Part shown: positions 46,776-58,806 of the stretch, one piece after another
Numbering within the stretch: the stretch's first letter is position 1
How the letters are laid out: the number at the start of each line of letters is the position of its first letter
Assembly (NCBI GenBank): GCA_022575985.1
Contig: JAKSXM010000007.1
Location: 24,306,501-24,370,500, forward strand
Direction of reading: 5' to 3'
DNA from: Anagrus nilaparvatae
Lineage: Eukaryota > Arthropoda > Insecta > Hymenoptera > Mymaridae
DNA length: 64,000 nt
Notes under the pieces: model-generated
The model's database searches: none
Told to the model about the DNA's origin: nothing
Seen by the model: only the letters and a program-made list of their open reading frames with translations
Program-made: the position numbers and the translations under genes

Positions 46776-48182
46776 ATATGGGTAGATTTAAATGAAGTGA
46801 GTGCGACTTACATGGTCGGGTCTTCAAAACTGCCCCAAAGTGTTTTTTTCTGAAAGTACTACCAAAAATAAGTAACCAGCCCAATTTTTAGCCTCCCAGA
46901 GCGAAATCTCGATTTTTGGCAGCCATTTTAGTGTTTTTGAATGTCGTAAAAAAAGTAAGAAAAATGAGTCATAATTTTTTTTATTATTGCTGTAAAAAAC
47001 TCACATTATCATGAAAAATTTTTTCTTTTTAGGTCTGGATAGCAAATTTCCCTGGCTATCTGATTCCGGGGTCAAAAATTTTTTTTGAGTTGCGCATGCG
47101 CGAGGAATCGCTAAGATAGGCTGTTTTTTTTTAAAAGTTGATTTCTCAAATGCCTATTAGTAAAAAATCTTGTAACCAGGCTTAAAATTTTCGTTAAACC
47201 TTATATTTTTTGGCAAAAAAAACATTTCGATGGGACACTGCTTTTTGGGAGCTCTAAATAAAAAAATAGCAGCTTTCTAAACCTCATTTTTTACAAATTT
47301 CAAATTTCCCGCCAAGTCACGTGACCAATCAAAAATCTGATCAAAAATTTGGATTCCGCGGGAAATTTTACATAAGGATATATCTTTTCATGTTTTTAAG
47401 AGCGTTTATGTTAAAGCAGCGAAATTTTAAAATGAAAGATTAAAATATCTCATTTATTAAGGAATTTTTTTATTTTTTAAATTATTCCAAATTATTCAAA
47501 ATTATTCAGAAAATTCTTTATTATTTCACTGTTTTTCGCCGCTTTAACATAAACGCTCTTAAAAACATGAAAAGATATATCCTTATGTAAAATTTCCCGC
47601 GGAATCCAAATTTTTGGTCAGATTTTTGATTGGTCACGTGACTTGGCGGGAAATTTGAAATTTGTAAAAAATGAGGTTTTGAAAGCTGCTATTTTTTTAT
47701 CTAGAGCTCCCAAAAAGCAGTGTCCCATCGAAATGTTTTTTTTGCCAAAAAATATAAGGTTTAACGAAAATTTTAAGCCTGGTTACAAGATTTTTCACTT
47801 ATAGGCATTTGAGAAATCGACTTTTGAAAAAAAACAGCCTATCTTAGCGATTCCTCGCGCATGCGCAACTCAAAAAAAATTTTTGACCCCGGAATCAGAT
47901 AGCCAGGGAAATTTCCTATCCGGACTTATATGGAAAAAATTTTTCATGATAATGTGAGTTTTTTACAGCAATAATAAAAAAAATTATGACTCATTTTTCT
48001 TACTTTTTTTACGACAGTCAAAAACACTAAAATGGCTGCCAAAAATCGAGATTTCGCTCTGGGAGGCTAAAAATTGGGCTGGTTACTTATTTTTGGTAGT
48101 ACTTTCAGAAAAAAACACTTTGGGGCAGTTTTGAAGACCCGACCATGTAAGTCGCACTCACTTCATTTAAATCTACCCATAT
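46776..48182. mobile_element. 1.4-kb near-perfect palindrome, about 650-bp arms
   Basis: 46776-47425 and 47533-48182 are inverted copies with only scattered differences. The outer ends are 'atatgggtagatttaaatga' and its complement. Landmarks mirrored in both arms include 'gaagtgagtgcgacttacat', 'ttgcgcatgcgcgaggaatc' and 'ccaagtcacgtgaccaatca'. The spacer is about 107 bp. It codes nothing. The high identity points to a recent insertion or to arm conversion. Transcribed, it would form a long hairpin RNA. Confidence 0.85.
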
Positions 48183-49453
48183 TAAAGAAAAAAATTTTTT
48201 TAATCAAAATTTTACTGATAAAACAAAATATTTCATAAATATTAAATTTTGCTATTGTTAAAAATATGCAAATTTTTTAAATTTAATTGACATTAAATAA
48301 AATTATCTTTGCAATAATTAAAAAAAAAGCTTTCAAAACGCGATAAAAATGAAAAGTCATGGATAAACACAAGAATTTGTGGTAAAAGCTTACAATATTA
48401 AACTTAAACTATACATTCAAAGTTTAAATTTAAATGCACTTAATAATATTTTGCTCTAGTAATTTTTTTCGCGTGCATATATGTGATTTGATTATATTTT
48501 TTTTAAGGTGCGCGAGTAAATCGTTAAAAAAAACCTCCAGTACTTAGCGTGTCTTGATTTTTTTTTTCTTTCAGACTCCAAAGTATACTTAAACTGCCCC
48601 TTTTAAATCGATTTTACTTTAATTTTAATAAAATATTTGTTGCTTATATTTACTCTACTAGTAATATTTTTTAAAATAATTATTTTTTTCAATTTACTAA
48701 CTAATTTTTTAATTAAATAGAGAAAATTTTAATTTTGAAAACAAATTTTATTTTTTTTTTTTTGCAATTCATTTACTAAAATATTAAAGGTAATGTTTAA
48801 CGAGAAATTATTTTTTTCAGTGATTTTCTCAAAAAATTTAAAAATTTAAATTAAAAGAGAAATTTAGAAAAAAGTTTGAACAAAAATTCTATTTGATGTC
48901 AAAAAAAAAAAAAAAAAAAAAAATCGTTAAACATTTCCTGAAAATATGTACAAAATACAACTTTAAGCTTAATTACAATTTGAAAAAAATCCATTATTTT
49001 TATGTACAAAATCTATGTACCTATTAAGCAAAAATACAATAAAATATTATAATTCTTAAAATTTAAGTACTTATATCATGTTACATTTAATTGTATTATA
49101 AATTATTTGCTGATGTTTACAAAAAATAATTTGTAAAAAAAAATTATTCAATAATAATGTTTTTCATGTATAACATATACCTATATAATATAAACATTTT
49201 AAGAAAAATCGCGTGCATTAAAAAATATCACGATAAACTTTAAGTCATTAAAAACTAGGCAAAAGTGAACAAAAACTTATATTATAGTAAAAAAATTTAT
49301 AAAAATTATACATACTGACCAATAACACATGTCACGTCATGTATGTAAAAAAAAAAAAAAAAAATTCATGTGATTGAGGAACATAAATAATAATGAACAA
49401 TATTTTACAGAAATAATCTTATGTTTTAAAAAATTTTTAATTATAGACTAACA
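48183..49453. other. AT-rich intergenic, 3' of NSUN5
   Basis: Long A tracts (48901-48923, 49350-49365). No gene is seen. Confidence 0.5.
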
Positions 49454-51651
49454 TTATTCGTCATTATCATTATTTTCCTTAATTTTCTTATTTGGTGATT
49501 CACTATTTTCTTCAAAGTTTTCATATTCACGTTTATTTTTTTTTTCATGGTATTCTTTGTATTTTAATTTTCTATACTTTGTCATACTTACGTCATCTGG
49601 TTTATGACAAAATAGTTTAAAAGGAGGTACCGGTACATCAAATTTCCTTTTAAATACAGCTATGAAAAATCCATTGCATAAATCTGATTCTGGCAATGCA
49701 TAAAGACATTTATGACCCCACTCATATGTTGACGAACCAAAATTATTCCATTTATTGGACATTTTTTTATTTAAATTTACTAATTTGTATGCTCCGTTAA
49801 CTGCTTTCAAAGCTTCGTTAACAACATATTCATTTTCTTCAGGGCAAATGGAGCAAGTACTATAAGTAACTTTTTTAACATTTGGGAAATTTTGTAAAGC
49901 AAATTTTAATATTTTTGTTTGTAAACCTTGTAATTTTTTCATTCTTGATTTTTTCTCTTGTTCATCTTCTAAAACCTTAAAATCATGCCTTTTAACAATA
50001 CCAGATCCTGAGCAACTTGGATCTACAAGAATATATTTAACATCAGAAAAAAAATCAGCAGATAATTTAAAAGCATCCATTTGATGAGTTTTCACACAAG
50101 TTGAATTTGTACTTTTGACAAATGTTTCAAGAGTTTTAAATCTTTCTGGATTAATTTCTGAAGCATATACCGTTCTAAAAAAGAAGCAAAATTGTAATTT
50201 TAATTATTAATAATAAAAAAATAGAAAAAAAATTTGTACCCTATATTATTAATAATGGCTGCTAACTGAGTAGTTTTCATTCCAGGAGCAGCACACATAT
50301 CTAATATTTCTGTATTTTGCTTAGGATTCAGTAAATAAGGTGGAAGACAACTGGCCTAAGAATAATTGAAATTTTAATTTATAAATTCTAAATAATTTTC
50401 TTTTTATAAATTAAAAACTTTACTTTATCTTGTAGTATAAGCTTTCCATTTAAATAACCAGGATGATTAAAAAATTTTGTATTAGATGGAAAAGCTAATA
50501 ATTCTGGTATGTGAAAATCTTTTATAAAATTATAATCTGTAAGCTGTGCTATTGTATCTAGGTAATCAGCATAAGTTTCACATTTTGGTAAAAGATTCCA
50601 ACCATCATCCAGAAATGCATCTATGGCTTCATCCATTGTTGTTAATAATGTATTGACTCGTACATATCTTGGTATTATTACTGAAAGGTTTAATAATAAA
50701 AATAAACAGGATACTTATTACTAATATTTACAAAAATACAATATTAATTCTAAAATTTTAAAATTAAACACAAAGTTTCTTAGTATCTAATCCATTTTTT
50801 TATCGCTATCATTTGATATTTCATCTTGATTGGGAGTATCTTTTGGATCATCAGGTTCATGTAATGCTTGATAAGCATAAAAAGCAATAATTAAATTTAC
50901 AACAACAACTGATGCTATCACTGATACGCAATTTGATATAAATTTATCACTCTTAAATTCTTTAAGCATAATATTTTGTGCTCCAAAAAAAGCAACAAAT
51001 GGTAATGTAAACATTGCTACACTATACAAGAAAAACTTTCCAAGAATCATATTTAAATTTCCCATGATGATGTGAAATAAATTTAAGTTATTCAAGACAA
51101 ATTTAAGGAGACTATAAGAGTTAAAATTTCTGAAACAAAAATAATCCATATTTTAATATATTTACCTTCCTTTTTACCAGAGGGATCTACACCGGCATCG
51201 GAAAATTGCAATAATGCTTTTTCCAATTTTTCTTTATAACTGAGAATGGTCAAAACAGGTTTACACTCAGATTGCAAAGTTTTTTTATGCCATAATAATG
51301 CAGCTATTAAAACTTTTCCTAACCAGGGATCTAATCGTGGATTTTCATCAAATATTTTAGTTTTTTCAGTTAAGAAATCTAATTCCGCACTATGCTGCAA
51401 GGTCTCCGACACCAAACCATAGATCCCTTGGACCATCTGCATGAAGCAAAATTTGTTTTAAATTATACAAATAAAAAGAAATTTTGCTTACAAACAGATT
51501 GATCAAAGATTTTTATTATACTTACATTACGGCGTTGAAAAACAAGATTTTTAAACCCTGTACCTTTTTCATATACCTCTTTAATTATTTTAGCACTTTC
51601 TTTGTAAGATCTTGGTACTTTAACGGAATGCACAAATTTTGTGTTTGACAT
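49454..51651 (-). CDS. NSUN5: NSUN5-type 28S rRNA (cytosine-C5) methyltransferase
   Basis: Five exons on the minus strand: 51651-51526, 51436-51166, 50680-50424, 50355-50240, 50174-49454. All have GT-AG junctions and the frame holds; 496 residues. Motifs in order: 'PRYVRVNTL' from 136, the SAM-binding 'LDMCAAPGMKTTQLA' from 236, 'DPSCSGSG' with Cys311, and 'YSTCSICPEENE' with Cys364. These two Cys are the release and catalytic residues of RNA m5C methyltransferases. The N-terminus 'YKESAKIIKEVYEKGTGFKN' and the spacing are those of NSUN5 rather than NSUN2 or NOP2. NSUN5 methylates one cytosine in the large rRNA in the nucleolus. The C-terminus is a Lys/Glu-rich tail, likely a nuclear or nucleolar signal. 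VMA21 sits in intron 2 on the same strand. Confidence 0.93.
50787..51065 (-). CDS. VMA21: VMA21-like V-ATPase assembly factor, nested gene
   Basis: 92 residues starting MGNLNMILGKFF at 51065. There are two membrane segments: 'FFLYSVAMFTLPFVAFFGAQ' and, after a short loop, 'CVSVIASVVVVNLIIAFYAY'. An acidic, polar C-tail ends KKMD, a dilysine-like ER-retrieval signal. Size, topology and the conserved 'MFTLPFVAFFGA' and 'NLIIAFYAYQA' match VMA21, the ER chaperone that assembles the V0 sector of the proton pump. The coding part has no intron and lies wholly in intron 2 of NSUN5, same strand. A strong acceptor (tttgtttcag) lies 64 bases 5' of the ATG, at 51130, so the mRNA probably has a spliced leader exon from further upstream. 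I chose this ATG because family members begin close to the first membrane segment. Confidence 0.88.
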   Translation of the reverse strand: MGNLNMILGKFFLYSVAMFTLPFVAFFGAQNIMLKEFKSDKFISNCVSVIASVVVVNLIIAFYAYQALHEPDDPKDTPNQDEISNDSDKKMD

Positions 51652-51767
51652 AGCTTACTATTCTATTTTCAGTAAAGTAAAAATTACATTATTATTAAAA
51701 ATATAGGTTAAGGCAGGGTTTTAAAAAAATCAAATAAATATAATAGATTTGGTTTTAAAATTGCTTA

Positions 51768-51930
51768 CCTCGTATAAAATTTATCCAACATTAATTAATT
51801 ATTAAAATAATAAAATTTTTTGTCATGTGATTATTTACCATAATAAAAAAACCCTCGTGTTCAAAACTCTAGGAGTTCACGGTTTTTTCAACAGGAGCGC
51901 ATTGAATCATGTGATGTGTCATGTGACTAT
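51768..51930 (-). promoter_or_regulatory. Shared NSUN5/VMA21 promoter region with three M-box sites
   Basis: On the minus strand a donor GAG|GTAAGC ends a likely non-coding leader exon at 51769. Upstream are three TCATGTGA sequences (51823-51830, 51907-51914, 51919-51926). The third is followed by C, giving TCATGTGAC. This is the M-box/CLEAR-like E-box bound by MITF/TFEB-family factors, which drive V-ATPase genes in flies and mammals. The leader could splice to NSUN5 exon 1 (acceptors near 51660) or to the VMA21 exon (51130). Confidence 0.5.
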
Positions 51931-52907
51931 TGTACATCAATATCAAATATCAAAAGTCCTTATCAACCTTTTTCTTGCCTTATCGTGGTCCTTATAATTA
52001 CAGATATTAATGAGAGAAAATTTTGTTATGAAGTTTTCTTTTTTCTAATTTTTTGTAAATTCAGCATATACCAGTTGTTTCATAGTTCTTAAAGTATATA
52101 TGTATAGATATAAAAAATTCTAAATTTTACCTGTTTAACATTTGCTTAAAACATTTCCTGATTTATTTTGATAATAAAGTATATATACTTCTGATTATAA
52201 TATATTGAATTAAAAAAGGAAAAAATAAATAAATTTTTCAAACATATATAATAGGACGAATTTATTTTATAAAAATCACAGAAATTGACAATTGCAAGCA
52301 GCTTATACGATAAAAAAACACCTAAAAAGCTAAACATACGATATATTTTAACACAGTGTAACATTTGAATTTTATTTTTTTTATATCCCAAACAGACAAA
52401 TTTTTATTCATAGTAATAGTTAATAGTTGCTATTACAGTCTATCAAATTTTTCTATAAACGGCATATTATATAATTTTTTTTCATAATATTAAAACAATA
52501 TTTTTTATTAAAAAATAACAAATGCCCAATTTTAAATACTATTTATGACGTTTATAATATAACAATATTTCGTTATCATTTGACGCATAAATGACTTTCA
52601 AAGTTATATTTTAATACGTCAGCATGTTTATATAGAATTTTATAATCACACATACAAAATTTATTTAGCTTAAAATAATCTTTTCTATATTTACATAAAT
52701 CAAAAATTCAGTCAAGAGTGCATACTTTCTAGGAATACAATTTTTAAATATTATATAATATATATATTTATATATAAACAATTTAACAATACTAGAATCA
52801 TATACAACTTTTTTTAATACTTAATTTAGTTTTCATACAATATTTAAAAAAAAAATTGGCTAAAGCTGCTATTGAAACAGTGCAAAAACTGCATATTTGC
52901 TAAAGTT
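51931..52907. other. Gap between NSUN5 and the FGD gene
   Basis: AT-rich; no gene. It should contain the 3' UTR of the FGD gene near 52800-52907. Confidence 0.45.
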
Positions 52908-55900
52908 TTATTGACTTTTTTCTGATGTTTCCTTTAAGTTATCTGGTTCAGATAATTCAGGTAGTTCAGCTTTTGTCGCTAATTGAAGGGCATTCAGCCA
53001 TCTGTAATACCAATGAAGCACTCATTTTTATTTATTTTTAATTTATTTAAAGAATTCAGTTACCTTTGTTTATCATCATCTGAAAGGGCTTGAAGATAAT
53101 AATATTTTCTAGAATGATGGATTTTAAATGCTCTAATTCTGTCTTTAATGTTAAGAGGATCTTCATCATGCAAATCCATTCCTTCAGTAACTGTAAATCC
53201 AGGCATTGGAGTTGCCGTTAACGCGGTTGTTTCAGTATCTGATTTGAACGAATACAATACAAAATCAACGTGAAGAGAAAACCATCTTTTAGTCCATGGC
53301 TTACTTGCTTGAGTCTTTAACAAAAGAAAGCCAGATAAAACTGAAGGAGCTTTTGATGATACTTGCAATAAACTTGGTACTGGAGCTGTTGTAGAAGACT
53401 TATTTACTGGCTGCGTAAGAGCGGCATAACATAATCTGCACACTCTCATATTTTTGTTATTTTCAAACATTAATTTTTGGTTGGAACATTTATTACAAAC
53501 AATCTGTAAAATAATTATTTTTTAAAAAATTTTTATGTACATTTACATATAAGTTTCTGCAACATTTAAGTTTATGCAATACTTACGATTCCACAAGATC
53601 TGCAATTATACCTTCGTTTCATTACATAGAATATTGCCTCACAAACCATGCATCGACTTGAATCGTCAGATTTAATAATGGCAGTCTTATTATTATTATC
53701 ATTAATTTTAAGGCTTGCTTTACGTTTCATAGTTTCTTGCATTGTTTCAAATAATGCATCAAGCCAAGCTGCTTTTTCTGTTGCCGAATGAGTATACAAT
53801 TCAACACTTTTATTGACATCCCTTAAATAAAATGTATTGGCAGTTTCTAAATTATCTCCTTCTATTACTTGTAAATTTTCTATCATAAATTTTGCTCGTA
53901 ATCGATATAATGGTCCAGGAATTAGTCTTAATGAGCATAATAGAAGCATATCACTAAACTAATTGAAAATAAAGACTTTTTAGTAATATTATTTAAAAAA
54001 AAAAAAAAAATTACTTACTAGGAACATTTGTCTCTCTTGATGATCACCACTTCTTGCAGAAATTTTAACGATTCTCCCTTCTCTCACAAGTTCACGGGTT
54101 GCACTGACTAGATCTGTTGGATCATAAATACTCTCTTGGATTTCTAATAATTTTTTAAATTTATCAATTTTTTTCATAGCCTCATTCGTGTGATTAGCTG
54201 CAATAGATACTAATTCTAATGCTTCTATTTAAGAAAAAGAAAAAAAAATTAGGATTATAGTAAAATAATTTGTAAATAAATTCAAAAATAAAATAAGTAT
54301 ATACTTTTGGTATCTTCGTAATCTGATTTTTCTTTAACAAGATTTCTTAAGTAATCTTTTAACAATAATTCATATCTAGGTAATCTTTGAATTGGACTAA
54401 GCATGTGATGCGCTAACGATAATTTTGCGCATTCGTCCATCTTTTGAATATCATTAATTATTGCAGCAAACTTTGGAATTTTATTCTGCAGAGTACTCAT
54501 TAGATTCATAGCATTGTCAAAATTTTTTACATATTCAGTATACATTTTTAAAAAAGGTGCAAAATTTTTCATTATATCACCTATTCTAGGATCTTTATCC
54601 CATGCTTTTATTCTTTCATCTAATTGTGGTAATAAAAAATCATTATGAAATTTATAAATTGACTTAATATTTGAAAAAATTTGTTGAATTGTTTCTGGTG
54701 GAAACATTGGGTGGGCTCTATTTTCTTGATCTACTCGAAATTGAAATACTTGATCTATCAGGTACAAAATATTGACGTAATGTTTTTCAGTTGTTAATAA
54801 TTCATTAGCAATCAGTCTTGCTTTTTTCTGTTTATTTTCTAGTAAAATTTGTTTAGCTTTAATTTTTTGTTCAATTAATATATCATCCGAATGATCTGAA
54901 ACAATGGCTGAATCAGTTTCAGAAGATCTAACATCTTCTGATTCTTCATCGCTCTCTGATTCACTGATTGCATAACTATTCTCATAGGAGCTTTCTGATA
55001 CGACATACCTAAAAATTATTGATTTTTTTAGTGATTTTTTTAATTAAAATAATTTTAAAACTATTATAAAAAAAAAAATTAATGTATGTACCTGCTAGTT
55101 CGATATTCTAAAATACTATGTGACATTTGATTATAATTTGATTCAATTCTAGTTTCTTCAGATTTATTAACTTCTGTACAAATAGAAGAGCTAGTTGACA
55201 TAACAAATGGTCTAAATCTTGAAAATCCACCAAAACTAGCAATTCTATGAAACGAATGTCTAGGATACTGATTTTGTTCTTCCAATCCACCAACTGAATC
55301 TGAATCTTGTGAATTTCCATCTTCGCTAGCAGTACTTTGCTGCTCTAATAAATTTGAATTTCTTGAATTACTTTTTTCTGTATCAGAAATTGACGATGAC
55401 TGCGACAAATTATTATCATCTGTGATATGTAAATCTGTATAAAATGTACTAGTACCACTAGTTTTTGACCCAAACATTTTGGGATCAACTAGCTCAGGAC
55501 GGAGACAAACCATCCAGGATGAAAAGTCTTTTAACTGATCTCGCAGCATTCTATAAGTAATATTAAATTATATTTCTTTAATAAATTTTAATTGATAAAT
55601 TTCAAGTGACATTGAAGTGCAATTCAATAATGATCCACGATATTAATAAAATTTTATAGTAAATAGCTATAGAATTTAATTTTAATTTTCAATCTCAGTT
55701 AATGTATAAATTAAATAAAATTTTACTTTAAAATTAAATTTTTAAACAAAAATTCTGTCATTTGTTGAAAATATGAATATTTAAAAATATTGTATCAAAC
55801 TGGCATCAGTGCGATATTAAAATGATAAGTAATAAAAAGTAATAAAAGAAATAAACCTTGTGCTCAATTACATCATAAAACTCAAAATTATCAAACCCTT

Positions 55901-56004
55901 TTAAAGAAGTGTAAGAAAAATTAAAAAAAAAAAAACTTACCTTTCATTCCATCTTTTTTGGCAACAAATCTAAATGCTTTCCAATAAGGTTTAAGACTTG
56001 GCAT
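52908..56004 (-). CDS. FGD-type Rho/Cdc42 GEF (DH-PH-FYVE-PH)
   Basis: Seven exons on the minus strand: 56004-55941, 55539-55092, 55008-54305, 54224-54019, 53958-53587, 53503-53064, 53001-52908; 775 residues, all phases match. After a Ser/Glu-rich N-terminal region comes a DH domain (about 240-425: 'LLTTEKHYVNILYLIDQVF', 'SPIQRLPRYELLLKDYL'), PH1 (about 445-560), a FYVE finger (about 577-632: CMVC, 'RRYNCRSCGIIVCNKC', 'RVCRLC') and PH2 (about 637-755). This order is that of FGD proteins, Cdc42 exchange factors on phosphoinositide membranes and cortical actin. The FYVE has RRYNCR in place of R(R/K)HHCR, so PI3P binding may be weak. The second exon's acceptor was chosen at gcgag|atc to keep frame with exon 1; an alternative acceptor (tatag|aatg) at 55550 would start at an internal ATG. 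More 5' exons are possible. Confidence 0.85.
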
Positions 56005-57384
56005 TTCTAATTTCAAAATTAAGTATTATAAATTTTATAAATACAAGTTATTTAAAAATAATAACAAAAAATCATTCATTTATTGATTGCATAAATAAAA
56101 AAAAATTGTTTATTAGATCACATGCCTGATATCTTTTCTAAATTTAAAAAACCTGAAAAATGAATCATTTTTTAAAAGCACCTAAAGACTAGATATAATC
56201 ATCATCATAATATTAACACTCCTACATTGTATAAGTCATTGCATCTTTAAATTTGCATTAAAACACTGCGTAACAAAAAAAAGAAAAATATGTATAGCAA
56301 ATTAAGAAAAAAGTAATTAAATTGCCCTACGCCCTGACCAACACAATCACGTATTTTTACTTATAGTACACAATAAATAATGGGTTCTTTTTGCTGCGTA
56401 TATTTTTCATTGATATAATAAAATGCATCATGTTCCTTTTTTAATTTTTATTTTTTTTTATGTCTGCTTTTAGATCACGATGCAAATATAACAAACATAA
56501 ATGATGATGATCGCTTCTTCATTACATTTTATGTTATATTAGAGGGATCCTTTCTATATAAATAATTATCCACTATAATAAAAAAGCACTTAAAATTCAC
56601 TTTTCCTTTCTAAATAAATTAAAATAATGAATTATTATGTTTATATATAAAGAATAAGAGTGTGCTGTTTTATTGTAAGTATACTATTGTAACTACCATA
56701 TAATTGTATAACGCATTGACCACGATCTAATACATTTAAGTATGTATGTGTAATGTAATTGTTTATTCTCATCACTCTAAAAATTTCACGTAATGATAAA
56801 TTTTTTTGAGTGCATTAATGTTTATTATTCACGATTTGCAATATAAATAAATAAAAATAAATAAATACAAATAATCATTTAATTATCGGTAATCGGTAAG
56901 TTAGAAATTTAGAAAAATACTTATTTACAAAGTTTTCTGCTGCAAAACAAATAAAAACAAAACATTTACTAGTAACATTTACATATTTTGCTATTCAGCA
57001 ATAAATCAGCAACTGAATGTTTTAAAAATGTATCATCAATAATGATAATTTATAAACAATTAAAAATTTTCAATCAATTTAAATAATAATAATTTAATAT
57101 GTAAAATTAATAATTTAATATTTAATGTAAGTTATAACTTTTAATACATATATATTATATTTGAAATAATTTTTTTAGCTCAATTTCATTTTATTTTGTG
57201 TTTTATTATATTATACTTTAAAAATAAAGAATTCATAATAATGTCATTTATATTTTAATGAGATATAAATTTTATTTTAGGTAATCCAGATTTTATACAA
57301 AGATAAAACATTAAACCAAAAAATAATATGCACAAGAACTTTCATATTCAAAATTTTTAATCATTAATTCTAAGTAATTAAATA
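56005..57384. other. Intergenic between the divergent FGD and TMEM222 genes
   Basis: Both genes run away from this 1.4-kb stretch, so it should hold both promoters. I see no clear core element. An acceptor-like 'attttattttag' near 57280 may begin a leader exon of TMEM222. Confidence 0.5.
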
Positions 57385-58112
57385 ATGCCTGAAGAAAATA
57401 TAATATCAGATACTGAAGTTATGGATTTAAGCATTGACCCAATTAAAAAAAGATTTCCATTCTGTATTGTATGGACTCCAATTCCTATTTTAACGTTAGT
57501 AAAGTACTTATTTATTTAAAACAAAATTTTATTTAAACATGTTGATTTAAACATTAAATTTTAGTTATTTATTTCCATTTATTGGTCACATGGGAATAGC
57601 GACTTCATCTGGAATTATAAGAGATTTTGCTGGTCCTTATTTTGTATCAGAAGATAGTATGGCATTTGGTTGGCCTACAAAATATTGGCAACTTGATTAC
57701 ACAAAAGCAAAAGGTAATCAGCAAGGATGGGATACAGCTGTGCACGAAGCTAGCGAAATTTACAAAGGAAGAATTGTAAGTTATTAAAAATAATATAATG
57801 TAATTTATCAAAAGAATGAAAATGTAAAAAATTTTTTGTAGCACAATTTAATATGTGATAACTGTCATTCACATGTTGCTAAAGCATTGAACTTAATGAA
57901 TTATGACAACTCAAATAACTGGAATATGGTCAAATTAGCATTTTATACGTTTGTATATGGGAAATATGTAAAGTAAGCTAATAAATATTAATACTATTAA
58001 TTTAAATAATATGATTTTCTTATTATATTTTTAAAGTTTTGCAGGTTTTTTAAAGACTTGGATCCCATTTAGTATATTAGCTATGGTTTTTTTAATAATA
58101 TTTTTAATGTAA
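57385..58112 (+). CDS. TMEM222: Transmembrane protein 222 homologue
   Basis: Four exons: 57385-57494, 57565-57775, 57842-57972, 58037-58112; 175 residues, frame kept. Exon 1 ends inside a Thr codon at donor ac|gttagt. Conserved blocks: 'RFPFCIVWTPIPILTYLFPF', 'IGHMGIATSSGIIRDFAGPY', 'DTAVHEASEIYK', the 'CDNCHSHVAKALNLMNY' segment and 'FAGFLKTWIPF' near the end. Hydrophobic segments lie at the 'IPILTYLFPFIGHMG' part and the C-terminus. These are the hallmarks of TMEM222 (DUF778), a small membrane protein of eukaryotes; its molecular role is not well known. Poly(A) signals AATAAA occur near 58296-58310. It converges on the UMAD1-like gene, 265 bases away. Confidence 0.92.
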
Positions 58113-58377
58113 ATTTAAACTTTTTTTTTTTTATTTAAAAAAATACTTTGTACATATTTTATATCAATATAAATACTTATATTTATATATACGTCTCTTA
58201 TACATTATAATCTCTTGCCTTTCTAACAATTGCATTATATTATATAATTTATTTATAAAAAAAATATTTTTTTAAATTTTATTTTTACATAATATTAAAT
58301 AAAAACAAATAAATTATTCAATAATCTAAATCTACTAAAAACGTAAAGTATTTTTTTTTCTTAGTTTAAACATTACA

Positions 58378-58806
58378 TTATTCAATTTGACTGTTCATTT
58401 CATTGATGATGCTTCTTTCTAACTGGAATTCATAATCATAATTTTCGGCATCAATTCTTTTTAAAAAGGACATGATTTCACTAACTCTGAGTTTGTCAAT
58501 ATCAAAATCTTGATTTCGTGTCCTTTCTAATTCTCGACAAAATTTAAACGGTATTTTATTTATATCATTTGAATGTGAATCTTGAGAATTTTGTTTTTGA
58601 ACTAACGGTGGAACTGGAGGATAAGCAGAAAAATTTCCTAAGTTAGGATATATACCACTAGGATACGTGTTACTACCATCACTACTCGGTATTGAAGGAT
58701 TATCTCGTTTTTCTATAAATATAAAGTTATCATCTGGTGGAGCAGTTTCTGCTGGTGTGCTTGGAGGTGATTCTTTATTTTTTTTTTTACCAAAAAGCCA
58801 AGACAT
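58378..58806 (-). CDS. UMA-domain protein (UMAD1-like)
   Basis: A single coding exon of 142 residues. The N-terminus 'MSWLFGKKKNKESPPSTP' is followed by 'NFIFIEKRDNPS', a Pro-rich middle, and a C-terminal segment 'INKIPFKFCRELE' to 'LERSIINEMN'. From memory, the layout (short FIF-E motif, linker, PFxx segment, C-terminal acidic helix) fits the UMA (UBAP1-MVB12-associated) domain proteins, which link to ESCRT-I. Name and function rest on this similarity only. A splice acceptor (gtttag) lies just 5' of the ATG, so a leader exon is likely. Confidence 0.65.
   Translation of the reverse strand: MSWLFGKKKNKESPPSTPAETAPPDDNFIFIEKRDNPSIPSSDGSNTYPSGIYPNLGNFSAYPPVPPLVQKQNSQDSHSNDINKIPFKFCRELERTRNQDFDIDKLRVSEIMSFLKRIDAENYDYEFQLERSIINEMNSQIE

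Noticed and set aside
57647..57844. Minus-strand frame over TMEM222 exon 2
   Set aside because: Antisense shadow of a well-supported exon.
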